Part shown: positions 27,292 through 35,572 of the stretch, piece by piece | How positions within the stretch are numbered: position 1 is the first letter of the stretch | Layout of the letters: every line of letters starts with the position of its first letter | DNA from: Flagellimonas taeanensis | GTDB taxonomy: Bacteria; Bacteroidota; Bacteroidia; Flavobacteriales; Flavobacteriaceae | Reading direction: 5' to 3' | Length of the DNA: 64,000 bases | NCBI RefSeq assembly: GCF_003584105.1 | Contig: NZ_QXFO01000009.1 | Location: 124,001-188,000 of the forward strand | The notes under the pieces: generated by a model | Seen by the model: the letters and a program-made list of their open reading frames with translations, nothing else | Databases searched by the model: none | Told to the model about the DNA's origin: nothing | Translations under genes and position numbers: made by a program

Positions 27292-28839
27292 TTATTGTAA
27301 TGTTTTACCGTCTTTATCCTTGAAATCATATTCAAGATAGGTATAGGCATCCCTAGGCTGGACCTTTATCCATTTTTTATAGGTTTTGAACCATTTGGAA
27401 CGGATGGAAGGGAATCCTTTGGTAAGGTAGGCCGCAATGAACGGGTGTATGTTGAGTACAATCCCATTGTTCTTTTGGTCGCTTTTCAGGATTCGCTCCA
27501 GATCTGATTGGATCTTATCGATCAACACAATGGGGGCCTCCACTTCGGCACCTGTGCCGTTGGGGTTTTCCTCACTGGTCTTGATGTTCATTTCGGGACG
27601 CACCCTTTGCCTTGTGATCTGTACAAGGCCAAATTTACTGGGGGGCAAAATCTTGTGTTTTGCACGGTCGTCCTTCATTTCGTTCCTAAGGTGATCGAAC
27701 AGTTTTCTCCTGTGATCGCCCCGGGTCATATCTATAAAATCCACCACGATAATGCCACCCATATCACGCAAACGTAATTGTCTTGCAATTTCGGATGCAG
27801 CCAATAGGTTGACTTCAAAAGCGGTGTCTTCTTGGTTTTTGGCCTTGTTGGAGCGGTTGCCACTGTTCACGTCGATAACATGCAGTGCTTCGGTATGCTC
27901 AATAACAAGGTATGCGCCCTTGCTCATGGAGGCAGTCTTGCCAAAAGAGGTCTTGATCTGCCGCTCTATCCCAAATTTCTCAAAAATGGGGACTGGGCCT
28001 GAATATGACTTTACAATGGATTCTTTTTCGGGTGCAATTTCATGCACGTAGTCCTTGATCTGGTTGTAAAGCGTTTCATCATCAACATGGATTCCCGAAA
28101 AGGAATCGTTGAAAACATCCCTTAGGATGGACGAGGCCCTGTTGAGTTCCACCAATACTTTGGATGGATGTGAGGCTCTCTGCAATTTCTTGCACATGGC
28201 TATCCATTTGGATAGCAGGTTCTGAAGATCTTTGTCAAGTTCTGCAACTTTTTTGCCTTCTGCAACGGTACGGATAATGACTCCAAATCCTTTGGGCTTG
28301 ATGCTCTTCACGAGTCTGATGAGCCTGTCCTTTTCCTCTTTGCTCGCTATCTTTTGCGATACCGAGACCCGATCGGAAAAAGGGACCATGACCAAGTAGC
28401 GTCCGGCTATGGAAAGCTCGGAACTGATTCTTGGGCCCTTGGTGGAGATGGGTTCTTTTACAATTTGTACCAATAATGACTGATTGGCCTTGATCACATC
28501 AGTGATGCTGCCATTCTTGTCAATGTCTTTTTCAAATGGAAAATCTTTTAAGGTATAGTCTTTTAACTTCCCTGTTCTAGCTTTTTTGATGAATTTAAGC
28601 ATGGAGGACAATTGCGGACCAAGGTCATGATAGTGCAGGAACGCATCTTTTTCATAACCTACATTGACAAATGCCGCATTTAGGCCTGTAACGGGTTTTC
28701 TGATCTTGGCCAAGAAGATATCTCCTACGGAAAAGTTGTTGTTGTCCTCCTCTTTGTGTAATTCGATGAGTTTTCCATCCTTTAACAAGGCAAAATCGAC
28801 TGCTTCGGGACTAGATCTAACGATTAATTCTCTATTCAC
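27292..28839 (-). CDS. rng: ribonuclease G (Rne/Rng family)
   Basis: RNase G, 515 residues. The S1 RNA-binding domain is at about residues 35-130 (VGDIFLAKIRKPVTGLNAAFVNVG); the DNase-I-like catalytic part carries HVIDVNSGNRS and GGIIVVDFIDM, the two metal-binding Asp motifs. No E-type C-terminal scaffold. It matures rRNA and degrades mRNA. The Zn-link region contains no obvious CxxC pair. Starts at 28839 and is separated from the small ribosomal-protein-like gene upstream by 155 bp that contain a hairpin. Confidence 0.95.
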   Translation of the reverse strand: MNRELIVRSSPEAVDFALLKDGKLIELHKEEDNNNFSVGDIFLAKIRKPVTGLNAAFVNVGYEKDAFLHYHDLGPQLSSMLKFIKKARTGKLKDYTLKDFPFEKDIDKNGSITDVIKANQSLLVQIVKEPISTKGPRISSELSIAGRYLVMVPFSDRVSVSQKIASKEEKDRLIRLVKSIKPKGFGVIIRTVAEGKKVAELDKDLQNLLSKWIAMCKKLQRASHPSKVLVELNRASSILRDVFNDSFSGIHVDDETLYNQIKDYVHEIAPEKESIVKSYSGPVPIFEKFGIERQIKTSFGKTASMSKGAYLVIEHTEALHVIDVNSGNRSNKAKNQEDTAFEVNLLAASEIARQLRLRDMGGIIVVDFIDMTRGDHRRKLFDHLRNEMKDDRAKHKILPPSKFGLVQITRQRVRPEMNIKTSEENPNGTGAEVEAPIVLIDKIQSDLERILKSDQKNNGIVLNIHPFIAAYLTKGFPSIRSKWFKTYKKWIKVQPRDAYTYLEYDFKDKDGKTLQ

Positions 28840-28903
28840 CTGAATCGATTTATATTCATCCCAAAGAATAGGTTTTGGGACAAATGATTAAACAATATAT
28901 GGG

Positions 28904-28925
28904 ATCGGTTATTTTTCGAACCGAT
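28904..28925 (-). other. short inverted repeat upstream of rng
   Basis: ATCGGTT (28904-28910) and AACCGAT (28919-28925) form a 7-bp stem with an 8-base loop in the 155-bp gap between rng and the 29-residue gene. No T tract follows on the minus strand, so it could be an operator or a 5' leader structure of rng, a gene known in other bacteria to be controlled through its leader. Weak evidence. Confidence 0.3.
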
Positions 28926-28994
28926 TGAAATTCGTTTCTTGAATCTCTATGTCAAAGAACGTATGGATGTAAAATGAAAAAGTAGTCTCTACAA

Positions 28995-29084
28995 CTACTT
29001 CTTCTTGTGTCGGTTAGCTCTTCTGCGTTTTTTACGCTTATGGGTAGCTACCTTATGTCTTTTTCTTTTCTTTCCACTCGGCAT
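28995..29084 (-). CDS. 29-residue basic ribosomal-type protein (AURKAIP1/COX24, bS22-like)
   Basis: ATG at 29084 and TAG at 28995 enclose 29 codons: MPSGKKRKRHKVATHKRKKR followed by RRANRHKKK. More than half of the residues are Lys or Arg. The sequence matches the short AURKAIP1/COX24-domain proteins annotated in Bacteroidota, whose mycobacterial relative bS22 (mitochondrial mS38) sits near the decoding centre of the small ribosomal subunit; that role here is an inference. An AGGAAG sequence lies 6-11 nt before the ATG. HU ends 31 nt upstream, so the two are probably co-transcribed. Confidence 0.85.
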   Translation of the reverse strand: MPSGKKRKRHKVATHKRKKRRRANRHKKK

Positions 29085-29115
29085 ATGGCTCTTCCTTTAA
29101 GTGTTGTTAATTATA

Positions 29116-29406
29116 TTATTTTACTTGTACGTTGCTCTTTACACCTTCCACGAAAACTTTGGCGGGCTTGAAGGCAGGAATATTGTGTGCGGGGATTTTG
29201 ATGGTAGTGTTCTTTGAAATGTTCCTACCTGTCTTTTCGGCGCGGGTCTTTATGATAAAGCTCCCAAAACCTCTTAAATAAACATTATCTCCATTTTCCA
29301 AGGAAGATTTCACCTCTTCCATAAAAGATTCTACTGTTGCTTGTACGTCACCTTTCTCAATTCCTAGCTTTTCTGAGATTTTAGTTACAATATCTGCTTT
29401 CGTCAT
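29116..29406 (-). CDS. hup: HU family DNA-binding protein
   Basis: A 96-residue HU/IHF protein: MTKADIVTKISEKLGI dimerisation helix, then GFGSFIIKTRAEKTGRNISK and IPAHNIPAFKPAKVFVEGV, the DNA-clamping arm and final strand. It is a nucleoid protein. Own promoter; the tiny ribosomal-type gene follows. Divergent from mutY. Confidence 0.95.
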   Translation of the reverse strand: MTKADIVTKISEKLGIEKGDVQATVESFMEEVKSSLENGDNVYLRGFGSFIIKTRAEKTGRNISKNTTIKIPAHNIPAFKPAKVFVEGVKSNVQVK

Positions 29407-29441
29407 TTCTCTTGATTATTTTTCTTATTTTTTTAGGCTTG

Positions 29442-29449
29442 CAAATATA
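29442..29449 (-). promoter_or_regulatory. -7 box TATATTTG of the HU gene
   Basis: Exact TAnnTTTG match on the minus strand (plus CAAATATA), 35 nt before the HU start, with an AT-rich upstream region as expected of a strong promoter. Confidence 0.6.
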
Positions 29450-29530
29450 AACATTAAAATTAATCTTTCATTTAAAGCCTTTAATTTTAAGTATATAAAC
29501 TGATACATTTGGACGATAGTATTTTTACGC

Positions 29531-30571
29531 ATGTCTTTTTCCCATAAAATTCTGGCCTGGTATGGCGAGCACCAACGTGACCTTCCTTGGAGGAAAACAC
29601 GTGATCCCTATAAGATTTGGCTGTCCGAGATTATGCTCCAACAGACACGTGTGGCGCAGGGAATGCCTTATTATCACAGGTTTTTGGAAGCCTTCCCCAC
29701 AGTTCGGGACCTCGCAGGGGCCTCCGAGGAAAAAGTGCTTAAACTCTGGCAGGGCCTGGGGTATTATTCCCGGGCGCGCAACCTTCATGCGACGGCAAAA
29801 ATGGTGGTTGGCGAGCATGGGGGTGAATTTCCCCGGAACTACGAGGGACTGAAATCGTTGAAAGGAGTGGGCGACTATACTGCCAGTGCCATAGCCTCTT
29901 TCTGTTTTGATGTCCCCGAACCTGTGGTTGACGGCAATGTGTATCGGGTGCTGGCCAGATACTTTGGAGTGGACCTACCTATAAACAGTACGGAGGGCAT
30001 CAAATATTTCAAGGAACTGGCACGGGAGGTCATGGATGCCCAAAACATCAGGGATTACAATCAGGGAATTATGGAATTCGGGGCCATACAATGTGCGCCA
30101 AAGAAACCCTATTGCCTGTTGTGTCCGCTAAATGAAAGCTGTGTTGCCCTGAAAGAGGACAAAGTAGCCCACTTGCCCGTCAAATTGAACAAGACCAAGA
30201 TCAAGGAGCGCCATTTCAACTACGTGGTGTTTCTGGATGATAACGGCCATACATTGATGGAACAACGGCGTGGGAAGGGAATCTGGCAGAACCTATATCA
30301 ATTTCCCTTGGTGGAATCTGAACAAGAATTGGATGAAGCTTCCCTTCAACAGGAGATAAAGGACAAAAACGGAATTCCTGAGTTGGGGTCCCTTACCTTA
30401 TATAATACAGATGGCCCTATAGTGCACAAACTGTCCCATCAACATCTGCACACCAAATTTTGGATGGCAAAAACTCCCGGTATCTTGGAGGAGGGGGTCC
30501 ATTGGAACAAAATAGCGGCTTTTCCTGTCCCTGTTTTGATTGCAGATTTCATCAAGACATTTAAAATTTAG
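29531..30571 (+). CDS. mutY: A/G-specific adenine glycosylase
   Basis: MutY, 346 residues. HhH-GPD glycosylase domain with WLSEIMLQQTRV (catalytic Glu), LKGVGDYTASAIASF (HhH) and EPVVDGNVYRVLAR (catalytic Asp). The [4Fe-4S] loop is C-x6-C-x2-C-x5-C in CAPKKPYCLLCPLNESC. The C-terminal NUDIX-like domain recognises 8-oxoG (MEQRRGKGIWQNLYQFPL). It removes adenine mispaired with 8-oxoguanine. Leads into ssb, whose promoter overlaps its stop codon. Confidence 0.97.
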   Translation: MSFSHKILAWYGEHQRDLPWRKTRDPYKIWLSEIMLQQTRVAQGMPYYHRFLEAFPTVRDLAGASEEKVLKLWQGLGYYSRARNLHATAKMVVGEHGGEFPRNYEGLKSLKGVGDYTASAIASFCFDVPEPVVDGNVYRVLARYFGVDLPINSTEGIKYFKELAREVMDAQNIRDYNQGIMEFGAIQCAPKKPYCLLCPLNESCVALKEDKVAHLPVKLNKTKIKERHFNYVVFLDDNGHTLMEQRRGKGIWQNLYQFPLVESEQELDEASLQQEIKDKNGIPELGSLTLYNTDGPIVHKLSHQHLHTKFWMAKTPGILEEGVHWNKIAAFPVPVLIADFIKTFKI

Positions 30572-30579
30572 TACTTTTG
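30572..30579 (+). promoter_or_regulatory. -7 box TACTTTTG of ssb
   Basis: Exact TAnnTTTG match directly after the mutY stop and 15 nt before the ssb ATG. Confidence 0.6.
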
Positions 30580-30594
30580 ATTAATTAAAGAGTT

Positions 30595-31050
30595 ATGAGC
30601 GGAACATTGAACAAAGTAATGCTGATCGGGCATTTGGGAGACGAAGTGAAAATCCACTATTTTGAAGGTGGAAATTGTGTTGCCCGATTCCCCTTGGCCA
30701 CCAATGAAACCTATACGAACAGGCAAACAGGAGAGAAGGTGACCAATACGGATTGGCACAACATCGTGGTGAGGAACAAGGCCGCAGAAGTCTGTGAAAA
30801 ATACCTGAGCAAGGGTGATAAGGTGTATGTGGAAGGCAGGTTGAAGAACAGGCAGTGGCAAGGAGAGGACGGCAACATGAGATACACCACTGAGGTGCAT
30901 GTTCAGGATTTCACCTTTTTGACCACCAAAAAGGAAAGTATGGCCAATACGCAGACGACATCGGCCCCAGTACAACAGGAACCTATAAGGAACCAAGGGC
31001 CGGCCGCGCCGATGGACGATACCGAAGAAGATGACGACCTGCCATTTTAA
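30595..31050 (+). CDS. ssb: single-stranded DNA-binding protein
   Basis: SSB, 151 residues: OB fold about 1-105 (LNKVMLIGHLGDEVKI, WHNIVVRNKAAEVCEKYLSKGD), a low-complexity Gln/Pro linker, and the acidic C-terminal tip EEDDDLPF that recruits replication and repair partners. First gene of ssb-gldE-gldD; gldE begins 24 nt downstream. Confidence 0.97.
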   Translation: MSGTLNKVMLIGHLGDEVKIHYFEGGNCVARFPLATNETYTNRQTGEKVTNTDWHNIVVRNKAAEVCEKYLSKGDKVYVEGRLKNRQWQGEDGNMRYTTEVHVQDFTFLTTKKESMANTQTTSAPVQQEPIRNQGPAAPMDDTEEDDDLPF

Positions 31051-31074
31051 AACCAAAGTCTAAAGCAATACCAT

Positions 31075-32388
31075 TTGGATCCCGAGCCCCATTGTTTGGT
31101 CTTTTTCTTTGCAGCTTTTAGTGGTATATTCACTATCAAAGTAATCGTGCTTATATTGCTATTGATGGGGTCGGCACTGATTTCCGGTGCCGAAGTGGCA
31201 CTTTTCGGTCTTACCCAGACCGATTTGAACGAGATGGAGGAGAATGGATCTTCCCGTGAAAAACTGATCGTGAAATTGTTGGAAAAGCCCAAAAAGCTAT
31301 TGGCCACTATCCTCATCACCAACAATGCCATCAATATAGGTATCGTATTGCTGTTCAGTTCCATTGGAGACACCCTTTTCTCCAATATCGATGGAACCCT
31401 TCGCTTTTTGCTGGAAGTGGTCGTGGCCACTTTTTTGATCTTGATGTTCGGGGAAATCCTTCCCAAGATATATGCGAACAGGAACCGCGTACAGTTTTCC
31501 CATTTTATGGCAATGCCGATCAATGGTCTCAGCTTTCTTTTTACACCCCTGAGTTCCCCAATGAGGTCGGCCACCTTGTTTTTGGAAGACAAACTTGGTA
31601 AGCGAAAATCAAGTCTGAGCGTGGACCACCTGTCCCAGGCATTGGAATTGGCTTCAGAAGGGGATACTACAAAGGAAGAGCAGAAGATATTGGAAGGGAT
31701 CGTTACCTTTGGTAACACCGATACCAAACAGGTGATGCGGCCCCGCATCGATATTTTTGCGGTCAACGAGAAAATGAAGTTTCCCGAAGTGCTCCAAGAA
31801 ATCAAAAAGAACGGATATTCCAGGATTCCCGTGTTTTCCGAGAATATGGACAATGTATTGGGCGTGCTCTATGTGAAGGACCTATTGCCATATATAGATC
31901 GGAAGACGTTCAATTGGATGTCCCTCATCAGGGAGCCCTATTTTGTGCCGGAAAACAAAAAACTTGATGACCTGCTATTGGAGTTTCAGGACAAGAAGAA
32001 CCATTTGGCCGTTGTGGTGGACGAATATGGGGGCACCTCGGGTATCGTTACCTTGGAGGACATCATTGAGGAAATTGTCGGGGATATCAGTGATGAGTTC
32101 GACGATGAAGATCTGGTCTTCTCCAAATTGGACGACCATAATTATGTCTTTGACGGTAAAACCACATTGAAGGATTTCTATCGGGTCGTGAAAATTGAGA
32201 ACGAAGAGGAATTTGAATCCAAGAAAGGGGAATCGGAGACCATAGCCGGCTTTGTCCTCGAAATTTCGGGCAGTTTCCCCAAGCAGGGAGAGAAAATCCT
32301 TTTCAAATCATACCAGTTCATTGTGGAAAGCATGGACAAAAAAAGATTGAAGCGCATAAAAGTAACCTTGCCACATGAAGAAGTATAG
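31075..32388 (+). CDS. gldE: gliding motility-associated protein GldE (CNNM/CBS transporter-like)
   Basis: A 437-residue CNNM/CorC-type membrane protein: DUF21 transmembrane domain about 20-190, a CBS pair about 205-335 (VMRPRIDIFAVNEKMKF, LAVVVDEYGGTSGIVTLEDIIEEIVGD region), and a CorC_HlyC domain at about 350-430. Position before gldD identifies GldE, which helps gliding and type IX secretion in flavobacteria by an unclear mechanism, perhaps ion transport. The start is TTG at 31075: the resulting DPEPH N-terminus resembles other GldE proteins and there is no suitable ATG. It overlaps gldD by 14 nt. Confidence 0.92.
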   Translation: MDPEPHCLVFFFAAFSGIFTIKVIVLILLLMGSALISGAEVALFGLTQTDLNEMEENGSSREKLIVKLLEKPKKLLATILITNNAINIGIVLLFSSIGDTLFSNIDGTLRFLLEVVVATFLILMFGEILPKIYANRNRVQFSHFMAMPINGLSFLFTPLSSPMRSATLFLEDKLGKRKSSLSVDHLSQALELASEGDTTKEEQKILEGIVTFGNTDTKQVMRPRIDIFAVNEKMKFPEVLQEIKKNGYSRIPVFSENMDNVLGVLYVKDLLPYIDRKTFNWMSLIREPYFVPENKKLDDLLLEFQDKKNHLAVVVDEYGGTSGIVTLEDIIEEIVGDISDEFDDEDLVFSKLDDHNYVFDGKTTLKDFYRVVKIENEEEFESKKGESETIAGFVLEISGSFPKQGEKILFKSYQFIVESMDKKRLKRIKVTLPHEEV

Positions 32389-32941
32389 CGGACTAATTTT
32401 CACCTCTATTGCCATCGTCTTTTTGACCGCAAGCTGCAAAGACGAAGTGTTGCCCAAGCCCAAGGCCATGTTGCGGTTGGACTATCCCAGGGCCGAGTAT
32501 GTGGAAACCGATGTGGACTGTGCCTATACTTTTGACCGGAACATTTCATCGAACATCAAAGAGAACAAAGACTGTTCCCTCGTTTTGGATTATCCCCAAA
32601 TGAAAGGGGCCATTTTTCTTACCTATAAAAAGGTGGACGGCAATATCAGGGAGTTGATGATCGATGCGGAAAAACTCACCTACGAGCATGTGGTGAAGGC
32701 AGACCAAATCGCTCCTGTGGAATATCTGCATCCGGAGGAAAAAGTATATGGTAAGTTTTTTGAAGTGACCGGTAATGCTGCCTCACAGTCGCAGTTCTAT
32801 GTCACGGACAGCACGGACCACTTTGTGACGGGTTCTTTGTATTTCTACGCTAAGCCCAATTATGATTCCATTCTGCCAGCGGCCATGTACCTGCAAAACG
32901 ACATTCGCAATATCATGGAAAGCTTACGATGGAAAAAATGA
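32375..32941 (+). CDS. gldD: gliding motility lipoprotein GldD
   Basis: GldD, 188 residues. Signal peptide ending in FLTASC with Cys21 as lipidation site; PKAMLRLDYPRAEY and the YFYAKPNYDSILPAAMYLQNDI region are family hallmarks. It is essential for gliding and chitin use in Flavobacterium johnsoniae and part of the Gld/type IX apparatus. The start overlaps gldE by 14 nt. Its stop directly abuts the stop of the convergent lipoprotein gene. Confidence 0.95.
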   Translation: MKKYSGLIFTSIAIVFLTASCKDEVLPKPKAMLRLDYPRAEYVETDVDCAYTFDRNISSNIKENKDCSLVLDYPQMKGAIFLTYKKVDGNIRELMIDAEKLTYEHVVKADQIAPVEYLHPEEKVYGKFFEVTGNAASQSQFYVTDSTDHFVTGSLYFYAKPNYDSILPAAMYLQNDIRNIMESLRWKK

Positions 32942-33379
32942 TCATTCCTCCACTTTCTCTTCGGTAAGTAGGGCCTCGGCCCTTTCGATACTCCCATTGA
33001 TCTGTTCTTTAAGGGCCTTTACCTTTGCCTCTTCCTCATCCAACCAAATTTGTTTTTGCTCACTGAGTTCTTTCCCATTCATGATTTCATCGGAATCAAA
33101 TCTGTCGCCAAAATCCCTCATCCAATCCATCATCGACTTATGGGCCGACTGTAGGTCCCTCATGGCCGTTTCATACTCTTGACCCACTGCGGTAGTGTCC
33201 GCTTTACTTTTGAGCTGCCCGACCAGTTTCCCCAATTTTCCCATCTTGGGCATCACTTCGTCATGGATGGCCATCACCTGCTCCATTTGGGTGGGCCCTT
33301 CTGGGGCTTTTTTCGCTTCTTTGCATGAAAAACAGAAAATCAATAGGGTGCAGGCAAGTGTCGAAAGGATTTTTCTCAT
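32942..33379 (-). CDS. small coiled-coil lipoprotein
   Basis: A 145-residue lipoprotein with a signal peptide ending in IFCFSC (Cys19). The rest is almost wholly helical and charged, with coiled-coil potential (EQVMAIHDEVMPKMGKLGKL, QKQIWLDEEEAKVKALKEQI). Similar flavobacterial proteins are often labelled 'viral A-type inclusion protein', which is only a coiled-coil resemblance. Function unknown. It is transcribed toward gldD and shares no spacer with it. Confidence 0.75.
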   Translation of the reverse strand: MRKILSTLACTLLIFCFSCKEAKKAPEGPTQMEQVMAIHDEVMPKMGKLGKLVGQLKSKADTTAVGQEYETAMRDLQSAHKSMMDWMRDFGDRFDSDEIMNGKELSEQKQIWLDEEEAKVKALKEQINGSIERAEALLTEEKVEE

Positions 33380-33448
33380 GGTAAAGTTTTTTCAAAAATA
33401 ACACATTGTTCCAAAGCAACTGCTATTTGGATCGAAGAAGGGGGAAAG

Positions 33449-33482
33449 AAAAAAGGGCACTTGAAAAGTGCCCTTTTTTATA
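33449..33482 (-). terminator. bidirectional intrinsic terminator after the M16 pair
   Basis: AAAAAAGGGCACTT and AAGTGCCCTTTTTT arms around a two- to three-base loop, 17 nt after the stop of the minus-strand M16 gene. Confidence 0.92.
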
Positions 33483-33498
33483 TGGGTTGTGTTTGTTT

Positions 33499-35571
33499 TT
33501 ATTTGAAATCGGAAGCATCTACCCCTTCGTTCACCTTGAGCTCCTTTACCAAAAACTCAAAGTTTTGCGGCCCCATGCTCTGGGTGATCTTGAACGGGAA
33601 CTTGATACCGGAAACTTCCTGATAGTCCCCAAAGCCCACAGTGTTCGTCATTTGCTGCCCTTGCATCTCTTCCGTGCTCACCTCTTGCACCTTAAGGCCG
33701 GTCTCCATATCATAAAAAGCGCTTTTCTTTTCGCTTATCTTTAGTTTGTAGGCCTTCTTGTCGTCAACGGACTCAATGCCTTCCAAAATGATGCCGCCAG
33801 CGGCCAGATAGTTCAGTTCTGGAAAAGCAGCGGATTCTTCCTTGATCTTGTTCACCTCTTCAGGGGATAGATCCTTGCGCTGTCCCTGTACGACCATGTA
33901 TCCTTTGTCCCCATCGAGCACTTGTTTTTGCATCGAGTTGCCCATAACCTTCACATCCTGCATAAACTGGTCCTTGGTAGTTTTTTTCATTTCGAGTTCC
34001 AGCTTCATGCCTTGCATTTCTGCCTCGGCGACCATGGAATACGATTCCACCCCTTCCAGTTTGCTTTTTCCGCCAATGGCCTCTATGTATTTTTCCAATA
34101 CGGTATCGGCTGTCACACCCTCGGGCATTTCTGCTGTGTAATTGGGCTTTTCTGTTTTCGTGGCATATTTGTCATAGAAAAGGACGGGGACGGCTTTCCC
34201 TTTGAAGGAAACTTTCTCCAAATTTTCCAGGAAGTCACTGCCCTTTCCAGTGACCACTACCCTTGCATTGGTGGTGGAGAAATGTTTTTGGGCCGCTTTT
34301 TGGACATCCGCTACGGTCACGGCATCCAGACGTTCCAAATAGGTTTTGTAGAAATCCTTGGGAAGCCCTTCGGTTTCGATGTTGAGGGCATAATTGGCCA
34401 CGGTCTCCGGTCTTTCCAAGGCCATGACGAAACTACCGGCATATTTGGCCTTGGCATTGTCCAGTTCCTCTTGGGAAACCGGTTCGGAAGTGATCTTGTC
34501 TATTTCTTGGAGAATCTGGACCACGGAGCTATCGGTAACGGCGTTCCGCACTTGTGCATATGCGCTGAAGCGCATGGGGCTGTACTTATTGTCCCGAATA
34601 CCGGAGTACGAACCGTAGGTGTAGCCTTTGTCTTCCCTTAGGTTCTTGAACAAGCGGGCCTGGGATCCCCCGCCCAAGATCCGGTTGGCCAAGAGCGCAT
34701 CCAGATAATCATCGTCCTTCATTTTCAGATGGGTGATATTCTGTACGGCCACTTCGGATTGAACTGCGTTGGGTACATCCACAAAATTGATCTGTGTGTA
34801 TTGTGCATCAGCAGGATCGGAATAGGCAAAAGAAGGAGGTACGGCCTTGGTCCACGGTGTGAAATATTGGGTCACCAACGTTTTCACATTCTCAAAATCC
34901 ACATCGCCGATCACTACCAAATAGGCATTGGCCGGAACAAAGTACGACCTATAGAACTGCTCCACATCTGCCAAGGTCACGTTGTTCACAGTCTCTTCTG
35001 AAGTGATCTCGCCAAAGGGATGGTCTTTGCCATAGGCCAGAGCCAATTGGACCCTATCGGAAATGGCAGAAACGTCTTTTTCCTCGGACTTTAGGCCTGT
35101 TAGGAGCTTTTCCTTTTCCTTTTCAAACTCGTCTTGGGTGAAGTTGGGATTGAGAGAGGCATCGGCCAACAGCTCCAATATCCTTGGGAAATACTTGGAC
35201 AGACAGCTTGCAAAGGCACTTTGATCGCCTACATAGATGCTTGCTCCAAGGAAGTCCACCTCCTCGTAAAAATCGTCCTTGGGAATGTTCTTGGACCCTT
35301 TGCCGAGCATGCTGGAAGTCAGGTCCGAAACCCCTGCCTTGTTCCCTTGCAGAATGGGAGGGTTGTCGATGGACAGTTGCACTCTTACCCTAGGCAGCTT
35401 GTGGTTTTCGACCACCAAAACCTTTAGTCCGTTGCTTAGTTCAAAACGGGAGGGCTCCTTTAAATTGATCTCTGGAGCGGGTCCTGGCTTGGGTTGTTTG
35501 CTCCTGTCTATCTGTGCGTAGGATGCTGTCATCAAAAGGGACAGCACGGTCAATACAATATATCTTTTCAT
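33499..35571 (-). CDS. M16-like peptidase partner, zinc motif lost, with LolA-like C-terminal domain
   Basis: A 690-residue secreted protein (signal MKRYIVLTVLSLLMTASYAQ). Residues about 45-470 form the two M16 halves, but where active enzymes have HxxEH the sequence is GVSDLTSSMLGKGSKN, so it cannot bind the catalytic zinc. The second half keeps the usual substrate-binding features (GYTYGSYSGIR). Residues about 490-690 form an extra domain resembling outer-membrane lipoprotein sorting / DUF4292-type beta folds. Together with the upstream active M16 protein it should form an active/inactive heterodimer. The ATG at 35571 is used; the longer frame starts inside the upstream gene. Only 1 nt separates the two genes. 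Confidence 0.9.
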   Translation of the reverse strand: MKRYIVLTVLSLLMTASYAQIDRSKQPKPGPAPEINLKEPSRFELSNGLKVLVVENHKLPRVRVQLSIDNPPILQGNKAGVSDLTSSMLGKGSKNIPKDDFYEEVDFLGASIYVGDQSAFASCLSKYFPRILELLADASLNPNFTQDEFEKEKEKLLTGLKSEEKDVSAISDRVQLALAYGKDHPFGEITSEETVNNVTLADVEQFYRSYFVPANAYLVVIGDVDFENVKTLVTQYFTPWTKAVPPSFAYSDPADAQYTQINFVDVPNAVQSEVAVQNITHLKMKDDDYLDALLANRILGGGSQARLFKNLREDKGYTYGSYSGIRDNKYSPMRFSAYAQVRNAVTDSSVVQILQEIDKITSEPVSQEELDNAKAKYAGSFVMALERPETVANYALNIETEGLPKDFYKTYLERLDAVTVADVQKAAQKHFSTTNARVVVTGKGSDFLENLEKVSFKGKAVPVLFYDKYATKTEKPNYTAEMPEGVTADTVLEKYIEAIGGKSKLEGVESYSMVAEAEMQGMKLELEMKKTTKDQFMQDVKVMGNSMQKQVLDGDKGYMVVQGQRKDLSPEEVNKIKEESAAFPELNYLAAGGIILEGIESVDDKKAYKLKISEKKSAFYDMETGLKVQEVSTEEMQGQQMTNTVGFGDYQEVSGIKFPFKITQSMGPQNFEFLVKELKVNEGVDASDFK

Positions 35572-35572
35572 C

